Part shown: in pieces, positions 1-7,227 of the stretch | Numbering within the stretch: the stretch's first letter is position 1 | How the letters are laid out: the number at the start of each line of letters is the position of its first letter | Origin: Propionibacteriales bacterium | GTDB taxonomy: Bacteria > Actinomycetota > Actinomycetes > Propionibacteriales > Nocardioidaceae | Length of the DNA stretch: 64,000 nt | Reading direction: 5' to 3' | Assembly: GCA_026392465.1 (NCBI GenBank) | Contig: JAPLCA010000001.1 | Span: 1 to 64,000 of the forward strand | Program-made: the position numbers and the translations under genes | The notes under the pieces: model-generated | Seen by the model: the letters and a program-made list of their open reading frames with translations, nothing else | Databases searched by the model: none | Told to the model about the DNA's origin: nothing

Positions 1-1
1 C

Positions 2-991
2 AGCCACGACGCGCTCGTCGCGGAGTACCAGAAGCAACGCACCGCAAACGCGACCTCCACGAAGGACCTGCTGCTCGGAATCTGGCGGTTTGGGGTCTTC
101 AACGAGAAAAGCTGCACGAAGGTGCTCTCCGGAGCTTGTGCCTTTGAGAGCGCCTCGATCGTCTTTAAACCCCTGAAGTTCCTGAAGCCGCTCAAGTACG
201 TCGACGATGCGGCAGAAGCAGGTTCCGACGCCAAGAAGGCCGCGAACACCGCGGTCAAGGTCTGCGCCAACAGCTTCACCGGCGACACGCTCGTGCTCAT
301 GGCCGACGGGCGCAAGAAGGCGATCAGGGACGTCAAGCTCGGCGACGAGGTGATGGCCACCGATCCGGAGACCGGTGAGACCGGCCCACGGAAGGTCATC
401 GACCTCATCCGCCACGGCGGTTTGCACACGATGGTTGCGGTCCGGTTGTCGGACGGGTCGACGATCGACGCGACCGACGGGCACCCGTTCTGGGTCGAGT
501 CCCGCGGGGTGTGGGTCGACGCCATCGACCTGCAGCCCGGCGACGTCTTGGTCACCGCCGGCGGTGATCGCCTCACGGTGGCGAGCCTGGGCATCAGCGA
601 GCAGGACCTGACCGCCTACAACCTCACCGTCGAGGGCCTGCACACCTACTTCGCCGGCGGCGACTCGGTGCTGGTCCACAACGCTGGTTGCGCGAACATC
701 ACCGAGGCAGGGCTTGCGCACTCGTTCGACCGGCACGCTGCGCAATGGTTTGGTGGGCAGCCGACCAAGGCCGGCCAGATGGCTGAGTGGCGGGGGCTGA
801 TCGAACGTACGGCGGGCAGCTCGAAGGTCGTCCCGTGGAGCTCTGGCAGCACGTTGACCGACGCGCACATCGCCCGAATTGACGGCAAGTACTTCGTGGC
901 GCAATTCGACCGCGGGAGCGGTGACCTGGTCACCGCGTTCGTCCCGAAGAACGATCAGCTCAGCGCGATGCTGCGATCATTGGGGCAGTGA
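2..991 (+). CDS. C-terminus of polymorphic (Rhs/YD-type) toxin with pretoxin HINT domain; 5' end outside window
   Basis: The frame is open back to base 2 without a stop, so the ORF-track start at 122 is internal and the gene begins upstream of the window. A HINT domain (residues 48-189 of the 289-residue track ORF) runs from the CANSFTGDT motif, through HPFWVE, to the terminal LVHNAG. The residue after HN is Ala, so self-cleavage rather than splicing is expected. The last 100 residues form the toxin tip, with a His-containing start (HSFDRHAAQWF), an STLTDAH segment, a GKYFVAQFD strand and a final TAFVP motif. This pattern suggests a BECR-fold RNase-like toxin, but that is inference and I cannot name the family. 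HINT domains in such toxins release the tip after delivery. The next gene overlaps the stop codon, as immunity genes usually do. Confidence 0.85.
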   Translation, partial: SHDALVAEYQKQRTANATSTKDLLLGIWRFGVFNEKSCTKVLSGACAFESASIVFKPLKFLKPLKYVDDAAEAGSDAKKAANTAVKVCANSFTGDTLVLMADGRKKAIRDVKLGDEVMATDPETGETGPRKVIDLIRHGGLHTMVAVRLSDGSTIDATDGHPFWVESRGVWVDAIDLQPGDVLVTAGGDRLTVASLGISEQDLTAYNLTVEGLHTYFAGGDSVLVHNAGCANITEAGLAHSFDRHAAQWFGGQPTKAGQMAEWRGLIERTAGSSKVVPWSSGSTLTDAHIARIDGKYFVAQFDRGSGDLVTAFVPKNDQLSAMLRSLGQ

Positions 992-1734
992 TGACAGATT
1001 TGTATCCAGACCCGCCCCACCTGTCAGCATTCGTCGCGCCCGCGTTGGATTCCTGGGAGGCGCTCGGACTGGCTTGGGACGTGCTCAACGGCCAGGGCTG
1101 TGCGTTCACTGGCGACGTCCTGGTCGCGCGCGAAGACGAGTGGTTCCGAGACGTGAGCGATGTCGAGCGCGAGGTGATCCGGCCGAGCGGTTCGCCGCAC
1201 GACCTGCTGGCGCGACGCGACGCTCTTCGGATCCAGTTCCGTCACCGGAGCATCGGCACTGTTGCGCTGGGTCTCTCGTCGGCCGGCGAGTTTGGTGAAC
1301 CGCATCCGCTTGAAGTCGCGATCCACGCTGGACCCTTGTCCATGCCTGTCGAGCTCTGGTCCAAGTCCGACCGGCAATCCGCGAAGCGCCTCATGGGTTG
1401 GATGGAGAGGTTGCTGCTCGCCCTGGTCGGGCCGACCAAGGCTCAGTACGGAGCGATCGGGATCGAGGCGACCTTCCCGACGCCGGCCGCGTTGGTGGGG
1501 AGCCAGCGCTCAAGGCTCTGGCCGACGACATGGTTCTGGTCAACTCAACTTGGCTCGCGTGCAGTGGCCGAAGAGGAGCAGTTGTTGTCGGGCCTGAACC
1601 AGAGCGCCCTGTCGCGATCCAATGCGGGCACGATCTTCCGAGCCTGGCGACCGTGGAGCGAACCCCAGGCCGACGAGCCCAGCTTGGAACGAGTCGTCGG
1701 TTTTCTAGGCCGCTTCGTCGAGAGTTCCCGCTAG
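991..1734 (+). CDS. Probable cognate immunity protein of the HINT-linked toxin
   Basis: The 247-residue product starts at ATG 991, sharing one base with the toxin stop (TGATG). GTG 988 is an alternative start used by the ORF track. No signal peptide or membrane segment is visible, so it should be cytoplasmic. I do not recognise the family; a central stretch reads YGAIGIEATFPTP and the C-terminal half is Trp-rich (RLWPTTWFWSTQL). The role is inferred from position: the first gene after a toxin tip is usually its immunity gene. Another frame looks briefly coding from about 1497, but this frame keeps the better G/C third-position bias to the end, so I treat the gene as intact. Confidence 0.7.
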   Translation: MTDLYPDPPHLSAFVAPALDSWEALGLAWDVLNGQGCAFTGDVLVAREDEWFRDVSDVEREVIRPSGSPHDLLARRDALRIQFRHRSIGTVALGLSSAGEFGEPHPLEVAIHAGPLSMPVELWSKSDRQSAKRLMGWMERLLLALVGPTKAQYGAIGIEATFPTPAALVGSQRSRLWPTTWFWSTQLGSRAVAEEEQLLSGLNQSALSRSNAGTIFRAWRPWSEPQADEPSLERVVGFLGRFVESSR

Positions 1735-1781
1735 CCGTCCGATCAGCTGGTCTGGGCGAGTCGCCGTGCTTGGTGGCGGTG

Positions 1782-1925
1782 GCCACGCGTGACTCCGGTG
1801 GGCTCAAGCACACGGCGGTGGATCATCAGAACACGCCGTTGGTGACGTCGACGACGGCGAGCGTGGAGAAGCGTCGTTACTCCCCGTTCGGGGAGGCGTT
1901 GACCGATGCCTCAGCGTTGTGGCGC
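1782..1925 (+). pseudogene. Rhs/YD core fossil
   Basis: Read in the third plus frame, this stretch encodes TRDSGGLKHTAVDHQNTPLV and then EKRRYSPFGEAL. That resembles the Rhs-core signature in which a DxxGT-like turn is followed by RRYxPFGE just before the toxin tip. It has no start codon, lies 48 bases after the immunity gene and is followed by unrelated sequence. It is best read as a remnant of a displaced Rhs C-terminus. Such orphan ends are known from Rhs loci where new tips are recombined in upstream of old ones. Confidence 0.7.
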
Positions 1926-1998
1926 TCGGCTTCGGCGTTTACGAAGCAAGCGACGTCGGAGGCGACGCGGCCGACGACGCCATGGATGGGACACTCCG

Positions 1999-2394
1999 AT
2001 GATGCGGCCTCGAATTCACGGCATGATGCTCCTCAATATCTGGGTCTCCTCCATCGGCGCCGGAGCATTCGTGATGATCTGGGTCGTCGGTGGCATCACC
2101 ATGGTCGCCGAGACCGCGCCCGGCTCTCCCCTGGAATGGTGCATTTACGGCCTGGTGCTGATCATGGTGGTCGACGCCGTCGGTGTCACGATTTACAAGA
2201 TCTTGACAGGCGCTGATCGTCGACGCGCGATCAGCTCCGCCTGGGACGCCTACGATCACAAGGACTATGCGGCCGTGATGGAAACTCTGGAGCCTCACAA
2301 AAGAGATCTGAGCTACGTCGACTACATCCGGTACCTGCGCGCAAAGGACCTTCTTCGTAGGTCGAATGCTCGTCAGTCTGACAGCGAAGGGTGA
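1999..2394 (+). CDS. Small two-helix membrane protein, possible membrane immunity protein
   Basis: The protein has 131 residues from ATG 1999 (ATG 2002 is also possible); the longer track start adds an Arg-rich tail that looks non-coding. Two hydrophobic segments, about residues 10-36 and 46-68, are followed by a cytoplasmic tail of about 60 residues. The tail is helical in character (AWDAYDHKDYAAVMETLEP) and vaguely TPR-like. The gene directly follows the Rhs fossil, which suggests it once paired with the displaced tip. Function is otherwise unknown. Confidence 0.6.
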   Translation: MMRPRIHGMMLLNIWVSSIGAGAFVMIWVVGGITMVAETAPGSPLEWCIYGLVLIMVVDAVGVTIYKILTGADRRRAISSAWDAYDHKDYAAVMETLEPHKRDLSYVDYIRYLRAKDLLRRSNARQSDSEG

Positions 2395-2477
2395 GTAGAT
2401 GTCGATTCTAGATCTTTCGGTCACATCGATGCGCCTACCCAAGGCGCGGCTCCACAACGGTGCGACCAGCTCTGGCC

Positions 2478-2552
2478 CTGTCGGACTTCACTCGCGGCCT
2501 TCCTCCGAAACTGAACATGCGGAGGACGGTGAACGGCCATGATGGCCAGGCT
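2478..2552 (+). repeat. Degenerate copy of the 6059-6135 gene junction
   Basis: About 75 bases match 6059-6135 with few differences, including the near-identical stretch GGTGAACGGCCATGATGGCC. At 6059-6135 this is the 3' end of the 5845 gene plus the start of the 6120 gene. Here the copied start reads Met-Met-Ala-Arg and hits a TGA within eight codons, so it is a fossil junction rather than a working gene. Confidence 0.65.
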
Positions 2553-2575
2553 CCGTATTGACTGAAAGCGAACGG

Positions 2576-3076
2576 ATGGAACCGATGAGCGTCTGGACCA
2601 CGGCTGCTGCCGATTGGGCCCGTCGATCACTGGCTCGCGGATCCAGCTTCGAGCAGGTCGATATCGACGAGCTGACTGACGAGCAGTTGCCCGCTGCGGC
2701 AGTTCCGGTGGCGGTGCACTGTGCCCGGGCTGTGCGCTCGCTGCTCGATGAGGCGCACTCTGCGCTCGAGGCAGCTGTCTGCATCCCCTTGGCGCCACTT
2801 GAAGATGAACGGATTCCGACGGCCGTTCCCGACCTCGGGGAGCTCCTCGACCGCGCGTGGCGGTACGGGCCCGGTCATGAGGTCCCGGGCCTCTACCTGC
2901 TCGAACGTGTGCGTTGGTTGCGTGAGGAAGAGAGCGTGGAGTACCGGAGGGTGTTCGAAGATCCACGAGCGCCGGAGGGTTTCGACGTGGCTTACTCGGC
3001 GTGGCGTTCGAGACATGATGAAGAGCGCGGGTGGCCGTTCAACCGATGCATTTGGTTGCGATGTCGACCGAACTGA
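2576..3076 (+). CDS. Hypothetical protein, orphan-immunity-like
   Basis: The protein has 166 residues from ATG 2576; TTG 2558 and ATG 2585 are alternative starts. It is acidic and soluble with no signal peptide, and contains ELTDEQLPAAAVPVAVHCARA and LLERVRWLREEESVEYRRVF segments. The last 20 or so residues are Arg/Trp-rich and read less like the rest, so a late frameshift is possible. I do not recognise the family. It sits in a run of small same-strand genes after the toxin, which is the only hint of an immunity role. Confidence 0.5.
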   Translation: MEPMSVWTTAAADWARRSLARGSSFEQVDIDELTDEQLPAAAVPVAVHCARAVRSLLDEAHSALEAAVCIPLAPLEDERIPTAVPDLGELLDRAWRYGPGHEVPGLYLLERVRWLREEESVEYRRVFEDPRAPEGFDVAYSAWRSRHDEERGWPFNRCIWLRCRPN

Positions 3077-3403
3077 CTGAACGGCCGCGATGCATCTAGG
3101 CAAGCGCATGGCGTTCGGCCGACACGTCACGGCGCATTGGATCATTCGTAGGCTCGGCGGCGCGTCACACTACTTGCGGCGACTATCTCGGCGCTGGTCT
3201 TTCCAAGTCCGGCATGAGCATTCGAGATGCCGGACAGAGCTGGGGTCACCCCAGTTGCGTCGACAGCTCGGGCAGGCGAGATGAAGCTCGTCCAGTCTCC
3301 CTGGACGGCCCAGCCGGCGGACGCTGAGGCACAGGACTCGCGGATCCAGGCGACCACGAGGCGGCGCAGCGATCACGCACTTCGGCAAAAGTACGCTGGG
3401 ATC
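3077..3403. other. Gap without a convincing gene
   Basis: This stretch of about 330 bases has short ORFs in several frames, but none has consistent codon bias or a good start. A small hairpin (TCCGGCAT and ATGCCGGA around an 11-base loop) lies near 3209-3235. The text TGAACGGCCGCGATG near 3080 resembles the repeated start region at 2478 and 6059, so this may be decayed array DNA. Confidence 0.4.
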
Positions 3404-3601
3404 ATGGAGCCGGTGTGGGTCGACATGGACGGTCTATCGATGCTGCGCGGAGTGGATCCCGCGATCTCCTCGCGGATCACGACCGCGTGGGGCCGCTGCG
3501 GACGTGGCCTGCGGCGGAAGGCGACGGCTCGCGTCACCACGCAGGTCTCTTACCGGATCGACGAGATGCATGGCTCGTCGTTCGCGTGGGGGCCCCGATG
3601 A
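3404..3601 (+). CDS. Small hypothetical protein (65 aa) coupled to the next gene
   Basis: From ATG 3404 the frame encodes 65 residues with strongly G/C-biased third positions, unlike the competing frame that the ORF track extends from 3415. Its TGA (3599-3601) overlaps the ATG of the next gene (3598) by 4 bp, supporting a real coupled pair. The ORF track starts at 3227, but the upstream part lacks bias. The product is basic with no recognisable domain. It may be the truncated remnant of a larger gene. Confidence 0.5.
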   Translation: MEPVWVDMDGLSMLRGVDPAISSRITTAWGRCGRGLRRKATARVTTQVSYRIDEMHGSSFAWGPR

Positions 3602-3954
3602 AAGAGCAACTTCGAACTGCCTTCTTCGAGGATCTTGCCCGTGCGATGGACTACTGGGTCGACACCGTCGCCAAGACGGTCGAGGACCCCGACGCTAGTG
3701 GCACGTGGATGGAAGAGCGCGGACCGTTCGAGCGGCTCCACGAGGTGCTCGGAGACCGCGCGGAGTACCTGCGGCCGGTTCTCGCGGAAGGGATGCGCGG
3801 ACTGCTGAACAGTGTGCTTACGACCATCGACGGAGGCACTGCCAGCGCCGAGGTCGGCATCATCGAACTCACCAACGCTGAGGGCGAGGTCTTGGGAGTG
3901 GGACTCCACGAGTTGTTCGTGGATCACCTCTTCCACACGGGTCGGCTGGAGTAG
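3598..3954 (+). CDS. Conserved-looking hypothetical protein, orphan-immunity-like
   Basis: The protein has 118 residues; the ATG overlaps the preceding stop (ATGA). The ORF track runs further upstream in this frame, but that extension is Arg/His-rich noise. It contains a helical N-terminal half (RTAFFEDLARAMDYWVD), then TTIDGGTASAEVGIIELTN, and ends with GLHELFVDHLFHTGRLE. The latter looks like a folded alpha/beta domain with a conserved C-terminal helix. No family name can be given with confidence. Position within the array suggests an immunity role. Confidence 0.6.
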   Translation: MKEQLRTAFFEDLARAMDYWVDTVAKTVEDPDASGTWMEERGPFERLHEVLGDRAEYLRPVLAEGMRGLLNSVLTTIDGGTASAEVGIIELTNAEGEVLGVGLHELFVDHLFHTGRLE

Positions 3955-4366
3955 GGCAGCTGGTCCGAGCGAGCGCGTGTGCGGGAGCCAGCCCGCCGGA
4001 AGCTGATCGAGCTGAAGCGTCGACCGACGTCACTGTCTACAGCTCGACCATCAAAGGCAGTCACGACTCGCAAGACGCTGGCGCCCACCTGCTCGTCCAC
4101 GATTGCTCTGTTCGTTCCGGGCGGGCGACGCTACCGGCCCGAACGTAGGGCTGCGGACTTCGATCTCAATGAGTCGGCACAGCTGATCCGAGGCCACGCC
4201 GATGCTCATGACCTCAGGCGGTCATCTCTCCCTGAGACTTGGACCGTGCTGGATGGACAAACAGGAACAAGGCTGTCGGGGACAGACCTCCTACCGACTC
4301 GACGACAAAGGGAGTTCGGGTCATCGTCAACCCGCCATTGCGTAGCACTACCTACCACCCGGGACG
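3955..4366. other. Gap, possible decayed gene
   Basis: The track ORF 3979-4386 is poorly biased and not convincing. In another frame, around 4017-4140, a stretch reads STDVTVYSSTIKGSHDSQDA followed by GAHLLVHDC before a stop. It looks protein-like but has no start and may be a gene fragment. Nothing else is supportable here. Confidence 0.35.
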
Positions 4367-4783
4367 GTGACCGTGACCGAGCTTGAGGACATCCACGTCC
4401 AGCTGCCGTATGGCCGTACCTTCACGATGCAGATGTTGGTTGACGGTTGGCAGCGACACATCGCGCGCCTCGCGGAGGAGATGCGAGGTCCTGCACGTGA
4501 GGAGACGTGGGGAGCGCACGACTACTTCGCTGCGCTCAGTCTCCGGGATCACATCGAGACTGGCCGCGATGGCCTCGGCCGCAGACACGATCACCTCGTC
4601 GCGGCCAGCGTGGCAGCAACGGACGAGCTGCTGCGCGCGATCACCGAAGAGGATCGTCGTGGCGTGGTGATCCTTTACGGCGAGCCGGAGTCCATTCTGT
4701 CCTCGAGGTGGTGGTGGCATCGCTTGCCGATGGGCGGACTTGTGCGTGAGGAGTTGGACTCGTGGTCTGCGAACGAAGGGTGA
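4367..4783 (+). CDS. Hypothetical protein (138 aa), orphan-immunity-like
   Basis: Two in-frame GTG codons (4367 and 4373) can start this 138-residue acidic protein; a GGGACG sequence lies just upstream. It contains a VQLPYGRTFTMQMLVDGWQ strand-helix region, a helical centre and a Trp-rich patch (SSRWWWHRLP). There is no membrane segment. I do not recognise the family. It precedes the first copy of the duplicated module. Confidence 0.55.
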   Translation: MTVTELEDIHVQLPYGRTFTMQMLVDGWQRHIARLAEEMRGPAREETWGAHDYFAALSLRDHIETGRDGLGRRHDHLVAASVAATDELLRAITEEDRRGVVILYGEPESILSSRWWWHRLPMGGLVREELDSWSANEG

Positions 4784-4844
4784 CCCGCGCCGAGGTCGAC
4801 GCTTCGCTCGAGGCTTTGTACTCAGTGGTGCGAAGTTCGAGAGG

Positions 4845-5006
4845 TGCGCCCCCGCCTGCGAGGTCAAGGGAACGGGAGACCAGGTTCGGCTGCAGATCCG
4901 TAGGATGAGGAAGACAGAAGATCAGCCACCTGACCTCAGTGTTTCGTTGAGTCCGACCAGCGATGTTCACGATCCGAGGACGCGCGAATGATGGGGAGCC
5001 TTGCTC
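4845..5006 (+). repeat. Upstream leader, copy 1 of a duplicated module
   Basis: This leader aligns with 5674-5844, sharing CAGATCC, GGATGA and AAGATC blocks in the same order and spacing. Both end in GATGGGG/GATGGGA plus seven to ten bases before the ATG of homologous genes. Differences are spread over all three codon positions in the frames I checked, so the leader looks non-coding although short ORFs cross it. It may carry the promoter or a leader structure for the gene behind it. Confidence 0.6.
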
Positions 5007-5270
5007 ATGGAGGTTGAGCCGCAGGAGCTGGCCGTCGTGGTGCGATACAGGCGTTACGACGGTGCTACACCTGCTCAGTGCGTCGACCTGATGAGGTGGT
5101 ACGCCGACCCCGCCGAGGCGGACGCTGAGGCCGCGCGACTGAACGGGGTCCGGCGAGACAGTGTCGAGTACTTCGTGGAGGTCCTGCGGAATCGACCCCT
5201 CAGTGATCAGGCTCTTCACCCGGTCGTCGGTCTCGAACGGGCCGGGTGGCACGGTACGGTCTCGCGATGA
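5007..5270 (+). CDS. Small conserved protein, duplicated copy 1
   Basis: The protein has 87 residues from ATG 5007. That start is chosen over the track's TTG 5001 because the paralogue at 5845 begins at the aligned ATG. The core is nearly identical between copies: YDGATPAQCVDLMRWYADP, EADAEAARLN and VEYFV. In the shared core many base differences are synonymous third-position changes, which suggests purifying selection after duplication. The C-terminus diverges. TGA overlaps the next ATG by 4 bp. The function is unknown; array position suggests immunity or a partner of the following gene. Confidence 0.75.
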   Translation: MEVEPQELAVVVRYRRYDGATPAQCVDLMRWYADPAEADAEAARLNGVRRDSVEYFVEVLRNRPLSDQALHPVVGLERAGWHGTVSR

Positions 5271-5617
5271 CGGACCTCCACCCTCGTACTCTCGCGATGC
5301 TCGTGCGAAGTGTTGCTCTGCTGGCGATGCCAGCCGGCGCCCAGATCGCCTGGCTCGAGTCTCTGGGTCTGGGCGCTCCTCTCTACGCCGATGAGCTCTC
5401 CCTCGAGCTCGAGAACGGAGTGCTTTTGCTGCCGCAATTCGAACGAGCCGGCTGGGTGACGGCCGAAGCTCGCCGGGCTGCCGAGGCACTGGATGCTCTG
5501 CTCGGAGAGCGGAGCGGTCCGGTCCATGAGGACTTCTGGCACCTCGACTCCGTGCGGGACTCCCCGGAATGGGCTCGTGTGCGGGAGCTTGCCCTCCAAG
5601 CACTGATCAAGCTCTAG
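5267..5617 (+). CDS. Small actinobacterial protein of the DELSLE / SPEWARVR type
   Basis: The protein has 116 residues from ATG 5267, overlapping the previous stop by 4 bp; the track's GTG 5246 would add seven residues. Features are AQIAWLESLGL, YADELSLELENGVLLLP, and a C-terminal FWHLDSVRDSPEWARVRELA helix. I recall similar small cytoplasmic proteins being common in actinobacteria, often near secreted toxins, but cannot assign a DUF from sequence alone. Translational coupling to the duplicated gene suggests they act together. Confidence 0.65.
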   Translation: MTDLHPRTLAMLVRSVALLAMPAGAQIAWLESLGLGAPLYADELSLELENGVLLLPQFERAGWVTAEARRAAEALDALLGERSGPVHEDFWHLDSVRDSPEWARVRELALQALIKL

Positions 5618-5673
5618 CCTCGTGCCGCCGTGGTCGTGGCACCTGCGCATGCCGTGGAGCGAATCTCGAGAGG

Positions 5674-5844
5674 CGCAGCGGCCCGCCCCCACATATGAGG
5701 TCAGAGGTACCGGAGGCCAGTTCCGGATGCAGATCCACAGGATGACGAAGAGCGAAGATCTGCCAACGGACCTCCAGGTCTTGTTCGGTCCGATCAGCGA
5801 TGAGCGGAATTCGCCGGAGGGCGAGTTGATGGGAAAGATCGTTC
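5674..5844 (+). repeat. Upstream leader, copy 2 of a duplicated module
   Basis: This is the second copy of the leader described at 4845-5006, again directly before a copy of the small duplicated gene. It contains GATGGGAAAG seven bases before the ATG. A 77-codon track ORF (5622-5855) crosses it and overlaps the gene start by 11 bp. The lack of codon-position bias in the differences argues against that ORF being a conserved gene. Confidence 0.6.
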
Positions 5845-6123
5845 ATGACACATGAAGCGCAGCTGTTGGCCGTCGTGGTGCGCAACTCGCACTACGACGG
5901 CGCCACTCCCGCCCAGTGCGTCGACCTGATGAGGTGGTACGCCGACCCCTTGGAGGCTGACGCCGAGGCCGCGCGATTGAACCAGGTCCGGGTAGACGGG
6001 GTCGAGTACTTCGTGAAGATCTTGCAGAACCGGTTGCCCAAGCGGCCGGCTTCGGGCCCGGTCGGAGCCGACTCGCGACTCTCCTCCGGAGAAGAACATG
6101 CGGAGAGCGGTGAACGGCCATGA
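5845..6123 (+). CDS. Small conserved protein, duplicated copy 2
   Basis: The 92-residue paralogue of the 5007 gene shares roughly 70 percent of positions over the first 65 residues, including the intact ATPAQCVDLMRWYADP block. Its C-terminal tail (PKRPASGPVGADS) is different and looks disordered. The TGA at 6121-6123 overlaps the next ATG at 6120. Copy 1 is followed by a different gene, so the duplicated unit was leader plus this gene only. Function is unknown. Confidence 0.75.
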   Translation: MTHEAQLLAVVVRNSHYDGATPAQCVDLMRWYADPLEADAEAARLNQVRVDGVEYFVKILQNRLPKRPASGPVGADSRLSSGEEHAESGERP

Positions 6124-6353
6124 TGGCCAGGTTCCACAGCGACGGTGTCGAACTGGACCTGTCGAAGGACGAGTACATCTTCGTGTACTTGCTGCTGACG
6201 CATGCGCTGTACGGGGTCGCGATGGAGGATCACGACTTCCGCAACATCCTGGGCATGTTCCGAGAGGATGCGGAGCGGTTCCTGGACAGCATCAGCGCAG
6301 CCGAGGACGAGGCGCGAGCCAGGGGAGATCACTGGAACCCGCCTCGCGCGTGA
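6120..6353 (+). CDS. Small hypothetical protein (77 aa)
   Basis: It starts at ATG 6120, overlapping the previous stop; ATG 6123 also fits. The 77-residue acidic helical protein includes LSKDEYIFVYLLLTHALYGV and FREDAERFLDSISAAEDEA. There is no signal or long membrane helix; the YIFVYLLL stretch is amphipathic rather than clearly transmembrane. A broken copy of its start region lies at 2478-2552, so this gene once existed at a second place in the array. Family unknown. Confidence 0.65.
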   Translation: MMARFHSDGVELDLSKDEYIFVYLLLTHALYGVAMEDHDFRNILGMFREDAERFLDSISAAEDEARARGDHWNPPRA

Positions 6354-6422
6354 GACTCCGAGACGCTGCGCCGGTTGCAGCGCAGACTTCATCGGTCAGT
6401 TCGCCGAGGCGCGAGTGCCACC

Positions 6423-6530
6423 ATGAACACCATGACCTTCATCCTCGGCGACCGTGTCTACGACGTGCGTCTGTCGGGTGATGACGCAGCCCGCGCGGCC
6501 GTGTTGACCGTGACGGTGGACGGTCGGTGA
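6423..6530 (+). CDS. Very short ORF (35 aa), possible gene fragment
   Basis: From ATG 6423 (or 6432) the frame reads MNTMTFILGDRVYDVRLSGD and then a short Ala/Val strand to TGA at 6530. Codon bias is good, and the product looks like the first two strands of a beta-sheet domain cut short. It is below the ORF-track cut-off. It may be a truncated gene rather than a working microprotein. Confidence 0.35.
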   Translation: MNTMTFILGDRVYDVRLSGDDAARAAVLTVTVDGR

Positions 6531-6752
6531 GTGGTCCGCGACCATTGCAGGTTGACGTCGAGCCGGCGTCGGATCACGGATAGGGGCCCTCGAGGACCGG
6601 GCGCTTCCCATCAGCATGAGGCTGACGAGAATTGAGCTGGATGCGCGTCGCGCTCGCCTCGCATCCGGGTGCCTCTGTGCCGAAGATCGGGCGTCCACGG
6701 TGTGATGGCGTTTCGATCGAAGGTGCGCGTCAGTCCTGGGAAGATCGAGTCC
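6531..6752. other. Gap without recognisable gene
   Basis: No frame has good bias and a start in this stretch. An ATG at 6705 could extend the following DUF4279 gene by 16 codons. Confidence 0.35.
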
Positions 6753-7160
6753 ATGATCAAGGCATCTTTTGCCATCGAGAGTCGCGAGCTGACGCTCGAC
6801 GAGATCAGCGCCGCGATGGCGCGGGAGCCCGATCGAGGCTTCGAACGCGGATCCGTCGGCCCCTCCTCCACATGGACGAGGGACTGGACCTCGTGGTCGA
6901 TGGAGTTGCAGCTGCCACGTGACATTCACGCAGGCACCGAGGGACTGACGACGGCGATTGCGTCGTTGGGCACGCCGATGGCGGAACGAGCAGCGACGCT
7001 TGCCGCGAAAGGGTGCGAGGTCGTGCTCAGCGTCCACCAGGAGCTCGCCGACCGACCCGAGGACACCGGCTTGAATCTGGACTCCGCAGCCATCAGGTGG
7101 CTCGCGGCAGCGGGTGCGGTGCTGTCAGTCGATCAGTACGTCGCCACGGAGCCGACATGA
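6753..7160 (+). CDS. DUF4279 domain protein
   Basis: The protein has 135 residues from ATG 6753, with GGGAAG about ten bases upstream. The sequence follows the DUF4279 pattern: a first strand (KASFAIESRELTLDEISAAM), a variable ERGSVGPSSTWTRDWTSWSM segment with the conserved W..W.., then a helix and VVLSVHQEL. DUF4279 proteins are small, cytoplasmic, often found near toxin loci and proposed as immunity proteins; the biochemical role is not established. The track start at 6669 lacks bias. Confidence 0.7.
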   Translation: MIKASFAIESRELTLDEISAAMAREPDRGFERGSVGPSSTWTRDWTSWSMELQLPRDIHAGTEGLTTAIASLGTPMAERAATLAAKGCEVVLSVHQELADRPEDTGLNLDSAAIRWLAAAGAVLSVDQYVATEPT

Positions 7161-7227
7161 GCTGGCCGTTCGACTCAAGGTACAAGAGTCGCGAAGCAGC
7201 GATCAGCAGGAGCGGAACGGAGCGCTG

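Noticed and set aside
1398-2216. Frame overlap suggesting a frameshift in the immunity gene at about 1497
   Set aside because: The competing frame looks coding only briefly; the annotated frame keeps better codon bias to its stop. Only the Rhs fossil part of this ORF was kept.
3979-4386. Track ORF of 135 residues
   Set aside because: Low third-position bias, Arg/Thr-rich composition and no ribosome site; treated as a gap.
5622-5855. Track ORF over the second duplicated leader
   Set aside because: Differences between the two leader copies do not favour any codon position in either strand, unlike the gene that follows.
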